Of a stretch of 64,000 nt of DNA, positions 1 through 8,537 are shown one piece after another. The first letter of the stretch is position 1. Every line of letters starts with the position of its first letter. A program made the translations under genes and the position numbers. This DNA is from Rhizobium sp. WYCCWR10014 (GTDB lineage Bacteria > Pseudomonadota > Alphaproteobacteria > Rhizobiales > Rhizobiaceae). Location: assembly GCF_001657485.1 (NCBI RefSeq), contig NZ_LXFU01000045.1, forward strand, positions 112,962-176,961. The letters run 5' to 3'. Under the pieces are notes generated by a model. It was given only the letters and a program-made list of their open reading frames with translations. It was not told the origin of the DNA and searched no databases.

Positions 1-989
1 ACGAGAAGAAATACAATGGCGAAGTGACGCTGGCGACCGCGCTGGCCAAGTCGCTGAACACCGTGGCCGCCCAGCTGGTGATGTATGACGGGCCGGATCA
101 GGTGATCAAGCTTGCCCACCGGCTCGGCATCGAAAGCGAGCTGCAGCCGAACGCCTCGATCGCGCTCGGCACGTCGGAGGTGTCGCTGATGGAGCTCACC
201 GCCTCCTATGCCGCCTTCATGAACGGCGGCTACAAGGCGACGCCGCACGTCATCCGCCGGGTCACGACGGCTGAGGGCAAGGTTCTCTACGAAAATACCT
301 ATGACAGCCCACCGCGCGTGCTCTCCGAGCAGATCGTCGCCCAGATGGATGCGATGATGATGGGCGTCATCGACAATGGCACCGGCAAGAGCGCCAAGAT
401 CCCTGGCTGGCAGGCGGCGGGAAAGACCGGCACGACGCAGAATTCGCGCGACGCGCTCTTCGTCGGCTTCACCAGCAACCTCACCACCGGGGTCTGGTTC
501 GGCAATGACGACGGCAAGCCGATGAAGAAGGTGACCGGTGGCGGCTTGCCCGCCAAGGCCTGGAAGGAATTCATGATCGCTGCCCACAAGGGTCTTTCGC
601 CGGCACCGCTCTTCGGCAACGGCCAGTTGATCGCCGATCCGAACAATGGTCAGCCGATGGCTGAGGCAGCCCCTGGTGATGGACAAGCGGGCGATGGGCA
701 GTTGGGCAGCGGGCAACCGATGACGGCCGAGGCGCCGCCTTCGACGATCGGCGGCATCATTTCCGGCGTCTTCGGCGGCGACGACAATGCAAACCGCTAT
801 CCGCAAGCGCCTGTCCGGCAGCGGGCGACAAGCTCCGGCAATGGCCCGGTTCCGCCCGCCGACATTGCCGAAGGCGGCGGTTCGAACTATGAGGGCGTGG
901 TGCCACCCGGGGATGTCGGGGGGGCGCAGACAACCTCTTCCGTCCAGCCGCGGCGCACGACGCTGCTCGATCTGATCATGGGCCAGTGA
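1..989 (+). CDS. Class A penicillin-binding protein (PBP1A family), C-terminal part
   Basis: The reading frame is open from base 3, so the N-terminal glycosyltransferase domain and the SxxK serine motif lie outside the window. What remains is the end of the transpeptidase domain: an SLN triad (SxN motif) near base 52 and a GKTGTT box near base 421 followed by SRDALFVGFT, the usual KTG context. After the catalytic domain comes a tail of about 110 residues rich in Gly, Gln, Pro and Ala, common in rhizobial PBP1A proteins. The enzyme cross-links peptidoglycan in the periplasm from a membrane anchor. The 384-bp gap before dnaK holds a repeat and a heat-shock promoter, so it is not in the dnaK operon. 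Confidence 0.9.
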   Translation, partial: EKKYNGEVTLATALAKSLNTVAAQLVMYDGPDQVIKLAHRLGIESELQPNASIALGTSEVSLMELTASYAAFMNGGYKATPHVIRRVTTAEGKVLYENTYDSPPRVLSEQIVAQMDAMMMGVIDNGTGKSAKIPGWQAAGKTGTTQNSRDALFVGFTSNLTTGVWFGNDDGKPMKKVTGGGLPAKAWKEFMIAAHKGLSPAPLFGNGQLIADPNNGQPMAEAAPGDGQAGDGQLGSGQPMTAEAPPSTIGGIISGVFGGDDNANRYPQAPVRQRATSSGNGPVPPADIAEGGGSNYEGVVPPGDVGGAQTTSSVQPRRTTLLDLIMGQ

Positions 990-1020
990 GACCTTTGCTG
1001 CATGTCCAACACAAGCCCGA

Positions 1021-1130
1021 TGCTCTAAAGCGCATCGAGATCTTTCAGAGCAGCGCCTCGCGCTTTAGGTCTTCGTTTTACGCATGTCGTCGTCGCAAAA
1101 CCGCTTCACAGTTTTGCGCGACATGCTCTA
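1021..1130. repeat. RIME-like intergenic palindromic repeat, copy 1
   Basis: Two dyad blocks: one built on CTAAAGCGC...GCGCTTTAG and one on GCATGTCG...GCAAAACCGC...TTTTGCGCGACATGC. The same modules recur near 4573, 15156, 15737, 36845, 41512, 42224, 42348 and 43764, always between genes, which marks them as a dispersed rhizobial intergenic element. Confidence 0.85.
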
Positions 1131-1230
1131 AAAATCGGCCGCTTTCCGGACATGGGGCGACCTCTTTCCCGGCTACTGTAAAAATTGAACGCAACACATT
1201 CGTTTTGCTGGATTCCGGGGCATTTCTCGC

Positions 1231-1260
1231 CTTGCAGTCCAGAAAACCGCTCCTTATATA
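1231..1260 (+). promoter_or_regulatory. Probable RpoH (sigma-32) heat-shock promoter of dnaK
   Basis: CTTGCA at 1231-1236 and CCTTATATA at 1252-1260 match the alphaproteobacterial RpoH pattern (CTTG near -35, CYTATAT near -10) with suitable spacing, about 115 bases upstream of the dnaK start codon. Confidence 0.7.
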
Positions 1261-1373
1261 CGCCGCATCACCGCAATCACGATTGCGTAATCTCAAGTAG
1301 ACCCATCCCGTAAGGGGCTGTCAGGGAAATGCCTTCTCGGGGTTCCGACAGCTTGCTTCAAGGAGAGAATGAC

Positions 1374-3290
1374 ATGGCAAAAGTAATTGGTATCGACCTT
1401 GGAACGACGAATTCCTGCGTCGCAGTCATGGACGGCAAAGACGCGAAGGTTATCGAGAATGCGGAAGGTGCGCGTACGACCCCTTCCATGGTGGCATTTT
1501 CCGATGATGGCGAACGCCTTGTCGGCCAGCCGGCCAAGCGCCAGGCAGTCACCAACCCGACGAATACGCTCTTTGCAGTCAAGCGCCTGATCGGCCGCCG
1601 CTACGAAGATCCGACCGTCGAGAAGGACAAGCACCTCGTTCCCTTCACCATCGTCAAGGGCGACAATGGCGACGCCTGGGTCGAAGCTAATGGCAAGGGC
1701 TACTCGCCCGCACAGATTTCCGCAATGATCCTTCAGAAGATGAAGGAAACCGCCGAATCCTATCTCGGCGAAAAGGTCGAGAAAGCCGTCATCACCGTTC
1801 CCGCCTACTTTAACGACGCGCAGCGCCAGGCGACCAAGGATGCCGGCCGCATCGCCGGTCTTGAAGTTCTGCGCATCATCAACGAGCCGACCGCCGCAGC
1901 GCTGGCCTACGGTCTCGACAAGAAAGAAGGCAAGACGATTGCCGTCTACGACCTTGGCGGCGGCACTTTCGATATTTCGATCCTCGAGATCGGTGACGGC
2001 GTCTTCGAAGTGAAGTCCACCAACGGCGATACCTTCCTCGGCGGTGAAGACTTCGACATGCGTCTCGTCGAATATCTCGTCGGCGAGTTCAAGAGGGACA
2101 ATGGCATCGACCTGAAGAACGACAAGCTTGCCCTGCAGCGCCTCAAGGAAGCTGCGGAAAAGGCAAAGATCGAGCTTTCGTCCTCGCAGCAGACCGAAAT
2201 CAACCTGCCGTTTATCACGGCCGACGCCTCCGGCCCGAAGCATCTGACCCTGAAGCTGACCCGCGCCAAGCTCGAAAGCCTGGTCGACGATCTCGTCCAG
2301 CGCACGATCGCGCCGTGCAAGGCAGCGCTCAAGGATGCCGGCGTCACGGCTGCCGAAATCGACGAAGTGGTTCTCGTCGGCGGCATGAGCCGCATGCCGA
2401 AGGTACAGGAAGTCGTCAAGCAGCTGTTCGGCAAGGAGCCGCACAAGGGCGTCAACCCCGATGAGGTGGTCGCCCTCGGCGCCGCCATCCAGGCCGGCGT
2501 TCTGCAGGGCGACGTCAAGGACGTCCTGCTCCTCGACGTGACCCCGCTGTCGCTCGGCATCGAGACCCTTGGTGGTGTTTTCACCCGCCTGATCGAACGC
2601 AACACGACGATCCCGACGAAGAAGAGCCAGACCTTCTCGACCGCCGAAGACAACCAGCAGGCCGTGACCATCCGCGTTTCGCAGGGCGAGCGTGAAATGG
2701 CTGCCGACAACAAGCTGCTCGGCCAGTTCGACCTCGTCGGTCTGCCGCCGTCGCCGCGCGGCATGCCGCAGATCGAAGTCACCTTCGATATCGACGCCAA
2801 CGGCATCGTCCAGGTTTCGGCCAAGGACAAGGGCACCGGCAAGGAACAGCAGATCCGTATCCAGGCTTCCGGCGGTCTTTCCGACGCCGACATCGAGAAG
2901 ATGGTAAAGGATGCCGAAGCCCATGCCAGCGAAGACAAGAAGCGCCGTGAGGCCGTCGAAGCCCGGAACCAGGCTGAAAGCCTGATCCATTCCTCGGAAA
3001 AGTCGCTGAAGGATTACGGTGACAAGGTTTCCGAGGCCGACCGCACCGCGATCTCGGATGCGATCGCTGCATTGAAGACGGCGTCGGAAGCGTCCGAACC
3101 CGATGCCGACGACATCAAGGCCAAGACCCAGACGCTGATGGAAGTGTCGATGAAGCTCGGCCAGGCGATCTATGAAGCACAGCAGGCTGAAGGCGGCGCT
3201 GCCGGTGATGCCTCTGCGGAAAGCGGCGACAATGTCGTCGATGCCGACTACGAGGAAATCAAGGACGACGACCGCAAGAAGTCCGCGTAA
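1374..3290 (+). CDS. dnaK: Molecular chaperone DnaK (Hsp70)
   Basis: A 638-residue Hsp70, the normal length. The N-terminal ATPase domain opens with GIDLGTTNSC (phosphate 1 loop) and contains DLGGGTFDIS (phosphate 2) and VVLVGGMSRMP (adenosine loop). The linker DVLLLDVTPLSLG leads into the substrate-binding domain, and the acidic tail ends in EEIKDDD. Start chosen at the ATG preceded by AGGAGAG about 9 bases upstream; the frame is open further 5' but without family similarity. It refolds client proteins in the cytosol with DnaJ, encoded 86 bp downstream, and GrpE. The RpoH-type promoter upstream predicts heat-shock induction. Confidence 0.98.
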   Translation: MAKVIGIDLGTTNSCVAVMDGKDAKVIENAEGARTTPSMVAFSDDGERLVGQPAKRQAVTNPTNTLFAVKRLIGRRYEDPTVEKDKHLVPFTIVKGDNGDAWVEANGKGYSPAQISAMILQKMKETAESYLGEKVEKAVITVPAYFNDAQRQATKDAGRIAGLEVLRIINEPTAAALAYGLDKKEGKTIAVYDLGGGTFDISILEIGDGVFEVKSTNGDTFLGGEDFDMRLVEYLVGEFKRDNGIDLKNDKLALQRLKEAAEKAKIELSSSQQTEINLPFITADASGPKHLTLKLTRAKLESLVDDLVQRTIAPCKAALKDAGVTAAEIDEVVLVGGMSRMPKVQEVVKQLFGKEPHKGVNPDEVVALGAAIQAGVLQGDVKDVLLLDVTPLSLGIETLGGVFTRLIERNTTIPTKKSQTFSTAEDNQQAVTIRVSQGEREMAADNKLLGQFDLVGLPPSPRGMPQIEVTFDIDANGIVQVSAKDKGTGKEQQIRIQASGGLSDADIEKMVKDAEAHASEDKKRREAVEARNQAESLIHSSEKSLKDYGDKVSEADRTAISDAIAALKTASEASEPDADDIKAKTQTLMEVSMKLGQAIYEAQQAEGGAAGDASAESGDNVVDADYEEIKDDDRKKSA

Positions 3291-3324
3291 TCCGCGACGG
3301 CGTGGTTATGCTTCAACATCTGAT

Positions 3325-3348
3325 CCGGCTGCTCACCATGGCAGCCGG
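3325..3348 (+). terminator. Hairpin between dnaK and dnaJ
   Basis: Perfect 8-bp stem CCGGCTGC / GCAGCCGG with an 8-base loop, 35 bp after the dnaK stop, followed only by AAAATCC and no T-run. More likely an mRNA-stabilising or attenuating hairpin that lowers dnaJ expression relative to dnaK than a full terminator. Confidence 0.45.
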
Positions 3349-3376
3349 AAAATCCATTTCCGGGGTTTAATCCTTA

Positions 3377-4504
3377 ATGGCAAAAGCGGACTTTTACGAA
3401 ACTCTGGGTGTAGCCAAGTCGGCGGACGAGAAAGAGCTGAAAAGCGCCTTTCGCAAATTGGCGATGAAATACCATCCGGACAAGAACCCGGATGACAAGG
3501 ACGCCGAACGGAAGTTCAAGGAAATCAACGAAGCCTACGAGATGCTCAAGGACCCGCAGAAGCGGGCGGCCTATGATCGCTATGGTCATGCGGCCTTCGA
3601 GCATGGCGGCATGGGCGGCGGCGGCGGCGGATTTGCCGGCGGCGGTTTCTCCGACATTTTCGAGGATATCTTCGGCGAGATGATGGGTGGAGGGCGCGCG
3701 CGCCAGCGCTCGTCGGGCGGCCGCGAACGCGGCGCCGATCTTCGCTACAACATGGAAATAACGCTGGAAGAGTCTTTCTCCGGCAAGACGGCGCAGATCC
3801 GCGTTCCGACGTCGATCACTTGCGACGTCTGTTCGGGTTCAGGCGCCAAGCCCGGCACGCAGCCGAAGAACTGCGGCACCTGCCAGGGAACGGGGCGCGT
3901 GCGCGCGGCACAGGGCTTCTTCTCGATCGAACGGACCTGCCCGACCTGCCACGGCCGCGGCCAGATCATTCCCGATCCGTGCCCGAAGTGCCACGGCCAG
4001 GGCCGGGTGACGGAAGAGCGTTCGCTCTCGGTCAATATTCCCGCCGGCATCGAGGACGGCACCCGCATCCGCCTGCAGGGCGAAGGCGAGGCCGGCGCCC
4101 GCGGCGGACCGGCAGGCGACCTCTATATCTTCCTCTCCGTCAAACCGCATGAATTCTACCAGCGCGACGGAGCCGATCTCTATTGCGCCGTTCCGATCTC
4201 GATGACGACGGCCGCGCTCGGCGGAACCTTCGACGTAGCGACGCTCGACGGCACCAAGTCGCGCGTCACCGTGCCCGAGGGCACCCAGGTCGGCAAACAG
4301 TTCCGCCTCAAGGGCAAGGGCATGCCGGTGCTGCGTTCGGTGCAGACGGGCGACCTCTACATCCAGATCCAGATCGAGACGCCGCAAAAGCTCACCAAGC
4401 GCCAGCGCGAACTGCTTCAGGAATTCGAGCAGCTTTCCTCCAAGGAGAACAATCCCGAATCGACGGGCTTCTTTGCCCGCATGAAGGAATTCTTCGAAGG
4501 CTGA
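3377..4504 (+). CDS. dnaJ: Co-chaperone DnaJ (type I Hsp40)
   Basis: A 375-residue type I DnaJ with all domains. The J domain carries the HPD triad in KYHPDKNP; a Gly/Phe-rich stretch follows at about residues 78-100 (a run of glycines then GGFSDIFEDIFG). The zinc-binding region has four CxxCxGxG repeats (CDVCSGSG, CGTCQGTG, CPTCHGRG, CPKCHGQG), and the C-terminal peptide-binding domain is complete. It stimulates DnaK ATP hydrolysis and delivers unfolded clients. It follows dnaK on the same strand and is probably co-transcribed; a strong intrinsic terminator lies just after the gene. Confidence 0.98.
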   Translation: MAKADFYETLGVAKSADEKELKSAFRKLAMKYHPDKNPDDKDAERKFKEINEAYEMLKDPQKRAAYDRYGHAAFEHGGMGGGGGGFAGGGFSDIFEDIFGEMMGGGRARQRSSGGRERGADLRYNMEITLEESFSGKTAQIRVPTSITCDVCSGSGAKPGTQPKNCGTCQGTGRVRAAQGFFSIERTCPTCHGRGQIIPDPCPKCHGQGRVTEERSLSVNIPAGIEDGTRIRLQGEGEAGARGGPAGDLYIFLSVKPHEFYQRDGADLYCAVPISMTTAALGGTFDVATLDGTKSRVTVPEGTQVGKQFRLKGKGMPVLRSVQTGDLYIQIQIETPQKLTKRQRELLQEFEQLSSKENNPESTGFFARMKEFFEG

Positions 4505-4532
4505 GCTGCGATCGACACGCCTATTGGGAAAG

Positions 4533-4561
4533 CCGGGGACGGAAACGTCTCCGGTTTTTTT
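4533..4561 (+). terminator. Rho-independent terminator after dnaJ
   Basis: CCGGGGACG-GAAA-CGTCTCCGG: a GNRA-type tetraloop hairpin with one mismatch, followed by seven T. Ends the dnaK-dnaJ transcript. Confidence 0.9.
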
Positions 4562-4572
4562 GTTCCCGGAAT

Positions 4573-4678
4573 CCTAAAGCGCGGCGCGATCTTTCAGATT
4601 CGTCCCTTGCGCTTTAAGTCTTTGTTTTTACGCATGTCGTTATCGCAAAACCGCTGCACACTTTTGCGCGACATGCCT
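4573..4678. repeat. RIME-like intergenic repeat, copy 2
   Basis: CTAAAGCGCGGCGCGATC...GCGCTTTAAG followed by GCATGTCG...TTTTGCGCGACATGC, the same two dyad modules as the copy near 1021. A partial related piece (GTGATAGAGCGTCCTTAGCG) occurs near 4868. Confidence 0.85.
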
Positions 4679-4919
4679 CAATTTGCGACATCCGCCGTCC
4701 ATGCCGGCGAATCTGTCCCGGATCGATACGGCCGCGGGCGGGACGACGACTTGCGTTAACGCAGCCAGATGATGCTGCTTGCAAGTTTTCCAAATGAATT
4801 CAGTCTCTGTCGTCAGTGCATGGCCCCGGGAATCGGAATCGAATTCGGGGTCATGAACCAAATCAAGTGATAGAGCGTCCTTAGCGCTAGCGGGAACAAA
4901 CAAACCAAGGGTATCAGCC

Positions 4920-5120
4920 ATGGCGCCAGCCTTTTCATCTCAGTCCGAAGACGTCGACGTTCTCGCCGGCGCCATCTACACTTGGTGCGCCGAGCGCAAC
5001 ATCAAGCTTCGCAGCCAGCAGGGCCTTTCCATCGCCAACATCGCGATCGATCTCTATCATGCCGGCCACCAGACGCAGGACGATCTGCTGATGGCGCTGC
5101 ACGAATGCGAGATTCACTGA
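4920..5120 (+). CDS. Small hypothetical protein (66 aa)
   Basis: A 66-residue soluble protein with no signal peptide or membrane segment. It starts with ATG after AAGGG at a plausible ribosome-binding distance and has a balanced, protein-like composition. I do not recognise the family. It stands alone between a RIME-like repeat upstream and a convergent XRE-type regulator downstream. The rhizobial codon bias in this frame (G or C mostly in third position) supports it being real, but such a short frame could arise by chance. Confidence 0.5.
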   Translation: MAPAFSSQSEDVDVLAGAIYTWCAERNIKLRSQQGLSIANIAIDLYHAGHQTQDDLLMALHECEIH

Positions 5121-5277
5121 AGCGCGCCATCGAACCTCAATCAGGCGGGCCGCTTCCGGTCTTTGCCCTGGTGCACGTCATCCCCCCAATATTGCTGCAC
5201 ACCCGCATGTGTCCGGAAATCGTCCAGACCTTGAATAGGTCGTGCTTTCCGTGGGAGCCGTGATTGCTGCGGTGGAA

Positions 5278-5643
5278 TCAGGCGGCGGTTTCGGCCGCTT
5301 CGCCCGTCATGAGGGTGACGATGGTCTTGACCGCTTCCTTGCCTGCCGGTGAGTTCAGCTTGTCGTAGCTCAGCGCAAGCGCATAGGCGTCGGGGCTGAG
5401 TTCGACACGGCTGCCGAATGGCGACATGCCGGCACCCTCGAAGAGCGCAGAGATCTCGACCTCGAGAAAAACCGCGATCTGGTGCAGCTTGCTGGCGGAA
5501 ACGCGGTTCGTCCCCTTTTCGTATTTCTGGATCTGCTGGAAAGTCAGTCCGAGTGCTTCTCCAAGCTCGAGCTGGGAAACACGGCGAAGGGCGCGAAACT
5601 GTCTGACGTTGCGACCGACGATAATATCAACCGGATCTGGCAC
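5278..5643 (-). CDS. XRE-family transcriptional regulator (PraR/PhrR-like, short)
   Basis: A 121-residue protein with an N-terminal helix-turn-helix of the Cro/CI type at about residues 8-63; LGEALGLTFQQIQKYEKG is the recognition-helix region and matches the pattern of rhizobial PraR/PhrR regulators. The C-terminal half is short and helical. The start is GTG, because a TAA lies four codons upstream in frame. A 5-bp inverted repeat, AAACG-TTC-CGTTT, sits about 21 bases upstream and could be an autoregulatory operator. The target genes cannot be read from the sequence. The gene is transcribed away from recF. Confidence 0.85.
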   Translation of the reverse strand: MPDPVDIIVGRNVRQFRALRRVSQLELGEALGLTFQQIQKYEKGTNRVSASKLHQIAVFLEVEISALFEGAGMSPFGSRVELSPDAYALALSYDKLNSPAGKEAVKTIVTLMTGEAAETAA

Positions 5644-5663
5644 TTCATCACTCTCTTATACAT

Positions 5664-5676
5664 AAACGTTCCGTTT
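5664..5676. promoter_or_regulatory. Candidate operator upstream of the XRE regulator
   Basis: AAACGTTCCGTTT, an inverted repeat with 5-bp arms and a 3-base centre, lies in the promoter region of the XRE gene just outside the TTATAC-like box. The position suggests autoregulation, but a short dyad like this occurs by chance fairly often. Confidence 0.3.
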
Positions 5677-6093
5677 ACCATATCGTCTGCATCGGATAAC
5701 TCAACCCTACAGTTGCAAAATTCAACCAACTTTTTTTGGGCTTTACGTTACGTCAGTAGCGTTAGAGGATGGCGGCAAACCCTGAATATCCGAAGCTGGA
5801 AGACATTGGCAATGACTGTCGACGGTATCGGTTTGGCGATGTCAGGGCATCTGCGATGGTTGTATTTTTAACCGAATTTCGAAAGTGTCATGGCTGCCGT
5901 TACACTTGGACGATGTCGGACATCAGGACTTCGGTCACGGGATCATCTGGAATATAGGTCCAGCGTGGCGCCAGCCGCCGCGTCCTGACGTCCGGCAGCA
6001 TCAGCGGTACACGATCCACGGCCAAAAAGCTCCCAGCCTTGCCATCAGCGCCGCTTCGGCTTAGCTGTCACGCTTTATGATTCCGGACATTCG
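5677..6093. other. Intergenic region between the XRE gene and recF
   Basis: About 417 bp, more AT-rich at its left end, containing the divergent promoter region. No convincing gene, repeat or terminator is visible; the short open frames here show no coding signal. Confidence 0.6.
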
Positions 6094-7218
6094 ATGCCGC
6101 ACAAGGTTTCTCTTTCCCGTCTGAAGCTGACAGACTTCCGCAACTATGTGGCGGCGGCCCTTACTCTTGATGGTCGGCATGCCGTGCTGACGGGAGACAA
6201 TGGCGCCGGCAAGACCAATCTCATGGAGGCCGTCTCGCTGCTTTCGCCTGGCCGCGGTCTGCGTCGCGCAGCTTATGGCGATATCACCCGGGTCGGCGCG
6301 GCGGGCGGCTTTTCGATCTTCGCCGCGCTCGACGGCATGGAGGGCGACGTCGAGATCGGCACCGGTATCGAAACGGGCGAGGAGACCATCGCCCGCAGGC
6401 TGCGCATCAATGGCACGACGGCAAAGACTGCCGACGAACTGACCGACCATCTGCGCCTTCTCTGGCTGACACCGGCGATGGATGGTCTCTTTACCGGCGC
6501 CTCTTCCGACCGCCGCCGCTTTCTCGACCGGCTGGTGCTGTCGCTCGATCCCGCCCATGGCCGCCGCGCCAGCGATTTCGAGCGCGCCATGCGCAGCCGC
6601 AACAAATTGCTAGATGAAGGGCGTTTCGATCCCTCCTGGCTTGCCGGCATCGAGGAGCAGATGGCAAGCCTCGGCATCGCCATGGCGCTCGCCCGGCAGG
6701 AGATGCTCGGGCTGCTGACCCGGCTGATCGAGGAAAGCCGCGAAAGCTCGCCCTTCCCTTCGGCGTCGCTGCAGCTCTCGGGCTTCCTGGACGGTCAGTT
6801 CTCGCGCCCCTCGGTCGACCTTGAGGACGACTACGCGGCGATGCTGGCGGAGAGCCGCTACCGCGATGCCGGCGCAGGGCGCACGCTTGAGGGACCGCAC
6901 CGGGCCGATCTGATCGTGCATCACCGCGAAAAGGCGATGGAGGCGGAGCGTTGCTCCACCGGCGAGCAGAAAGCGCTGCTTGTCGGCCTGGTGCTTGCGC
7001 ATGCGCGGCTCGTCGGCAATCTCACCGGCCATGCGCCGATCCTGCTGCTCGACGAGATTGCGGCACATCTCGACGAGGGTCGCCGCGCCGCGCTGTTCGA
7101 CCTTATCGACGGGCTCGGCGGCCAGGCCTTCATGACCGGAACGGATCGCGCGATGTTTTCAGCACTCGGCGACAGGGCACAGTTTTTCACGGTGGCCGAC
7201 GGAAGGGTGTTCGAATGA
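6094..7218 (+). CDS. recF: DNA replication and repair protein RecF
   Basis: A 374-residue SMC-like ATPase, normal for the family. The N-terminus has LKLTDFRNY, and the Walker A loop is GDNGAGKTNLMEA (about residues 34-46). The ABC signature region is CSTGEQKALL near residue 288, and Walker B is ILLLDEIAAHLD. RecF loads RecA at single-strand gaps with RecO and RecR; recR is also in this window at 21364. Unlike in gammaproteobacteria there is no dnaN or gyrB beside it, as is usual in rhizobia. Its stop codon overlaps the start of the next gene (ATGA), so the two are probably translationally coupled. Confidence 0.96.
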   Translation: MPHKVSLSRLKLTDFRNYVAAALTLDGRHAVLTGDNGAGKTNLMEAVSLLSPGRGLRRAAYGDITRVGAAGGFSIFAALDGMEGDVEIGTGIETGEETIARRLRINGTTAKTADELTDHLRLLWLTPAMDGLFTGASSDRRRFLDRLVLSLDPAHGRRASDFERAMRSRNKLLDEGRFDPSWLAGIEEQMASLGIAMALARQEMLGLLTRLIEESRESSPFPSASLQLSGFLDGQFSRPSVDLEDDYAAMLAESRYRDAGAGRTLEGPHRADLIVHHREKAMEAERCSTGEQKALLVGLVLAHARLVGNLTGHAPILLLDEIAAHLDEGRRAALFDLIDGLGGQAFMTGTDRAMFSALGDRAQFFTVADGRVFE

Positions 7219-8039
7219 CGGAGGCGGCTTTTCCCGGCGTCGGGCGTCATGATAACATCGGCGCCATGGAACCGCTCAGCCCGGAAGAAATCGCGCGCTA
7301 TCACCGCCACATCCTGCTGCCCGAGATCGGCGGCGCCGGCCAGCAGAAACTGAAAGCCGCCCGCGTGCTGGTGATCGGCGCCGGTGGCCTCGGTGCGCCG
7401 GTCCTGCAATATCTGGCCGCAGCCGGCATCGGCACGCTCGGGATCGTCGACGACGACCGGGTGTCGCTGTCGAACCTGCAGCGCCAGGTGATCCATGATT
7501 CCGGCACGATCGGCGAACTGAAGACGGAGAGTGCCGCCTTCGCCATCGCCAGGCTCAATCCGCATGTCCGACTGATACGCTTCGAGGAACGCTTCTCCCC
7601 GGAGGCCGCCCGCCGTCAGCTCTCGGGCTTCGATCTGCTGATCGATGGCTCCGACAATTTCGACACCCGTTATGCCGCCGCCGATGCGGCTGATGAAGCG
7701 CGCATTCCGCTCGTCACCGGCGCCGTCGGGCGGTTCGACGGCTCACTGACGGTTCTCAAGCCCTATGAAACGGCTGAGGACGGAACGCCCAACCCTAGAT
7801 ATCGTGACCTGTTTCCGGAAGCGCCGCCGGCCGGATTGATTCCCGCGTGCGCCGAGGCCGGCATCATCGGCGCGCTGACCGGCGTCATCGGCACGATGAT
7901 GGCGATGGAGGCGATCAAGCTCGTCACCGGCACCGGTGAACCGCTGGTTGGACGGTTGCTGCTCTACGACGCACTCTCGGCCCGGTTCGACACCATCCGC
8001 TACAAACGACGCCGTACCACGCAGAGACAGGCGGGATGA
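7215..8039 (+). CDS. moeB: MoeB/ThiF-family adenylyltransferase
   Basis: A 274-residue E1-like protein. The Rossmann nucleotide loop is VIGAGGLGAP, the Arg-bearing NLQRQVIH follows, and DGSDNFDTRY holds the conserved catalytic Asp. The family adenylates the C-terminal glycine of MoaD or ThiS in molybdopterin or thiamine synthesis. I place the start at the ATG overlapping the recF stop (ATGA); the internal ATG at 7266 (MEPLSPEEI) matches family starts but has no ribosome-binding site. The zinc-binding Cys pairs of E. coli MoeB are missing: RYRDLF stands where CYRC is expected, and the C-terminal CxxC is absent. Cannot be assigned to one pathway from sequence alone. Confidence 0.88.
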   Translation: MTEAAFPGVGRHDNIGAMEPLSPEEIARYHRHILLPEIGGAGQQKLKAARVLVIGAGGLGAPVLQYLAAAGIGTLGIVDDDRVSLSNLQRQVIHDSGTIGELKTESAAFAIARLNPHVRLIRFEERFSPEAARRQLSGFDLLIDGSDNFDTRYAAADAADEARIPLVTGAVGRFDGSLTVLKPYETAEDGTPNPRYRDLFPEAPPAGLIPACAEAGIIGALTGVIGTMMAMEAIKLVTGTGEPLVGRLLLYDALSARFDTIRYKRRRTTQRQAG

Positions 8040-8524
8040 GGATTGTTCCGCTTGATCAGGCTTTTACGCGCTGGGATGAACTGCTGGCGCTCATCCTTTC
8101 CGCCTTCGCCTCCATGAATGGCAGGATCGACCCGCCATCGTCGGCGCTCAAGCTGACGACGGCGTCGCTGGCCGAAAAGGCCGGGACCGAGATCGGCCAT
8201 GTCGCTATCGACGGCGAAAAACTGATCGGTTGTCTCTTCCTGCGGCCGGAAACCGATTGTCTCTATGTCGGCAAGCTCGCCGTTCTGCCGGAAGCGCAGG
8301 GCAAGGGCCTCGGCAAGCGGCTGCTGACAATAGCCGAAGAGACGGCGGCAGCGCTCGGCCTTCCCGCTTTGCGGCTGGAAACGCGCATCGAACTCACCGA
8401 CAACCACGCCGTCTTTGCCGCCTGGGGATTTTCCAGAACCGCCGAAAAGGCGCATCCCGGCTTTGCCAGGACGACATTCGTCGAGATGCGCAAGGTCCTT
8501 GCGCCTCCAATCTGCGTCGCCTGA
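8036..8524 (+). CDS. GNAT-family N-acetyltransferase
   Basis: A 162-residue GNAT-fold protein. The acetyl-CoA-binding motif A is LAVLPEAQGKGLGKRLL (Q/RxxGxG/A pattern), preceded by the beta-strand CLYVGKL and followed by the characteristic NHAVFAAWGFSRT near the C-terminus. The substrate is unknown. The ATG overlaps the stop of the MoeB-like gene (ATGAG), so recF, the MoeB-like gene and this one form a tightly coupled three-gene run. It ends 14 bp from a convergent dehydrogenase gene. Confidence 0.88.
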   Translation: MRIVPLDQAFTRWDELLALILSAFASMNGRIDPPSSALKLTTASLAEKAGTEIGHVAIDGEKLIGCLFLRPETDCLYVGKLAVLPEAQGKGLGKRLLTIAEETAAALGLPALRLETRIELTDNHAVFAAWGFSRTAEKAHPGFARTTFVEMRKVLAPPICVA

Positions 8525-8537
8525 TTTACAGATTTCT

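Noticed and set aside
1293..2990. A 565-codon open frame opposite dnaK
   Set aside because: Antisense shadow of a highly expressed, high-GC gene; no domain, no ribosome-binding site, and the sequence is repetitive in Leu, Gly, Asp, Arg as expected from reverse reading.
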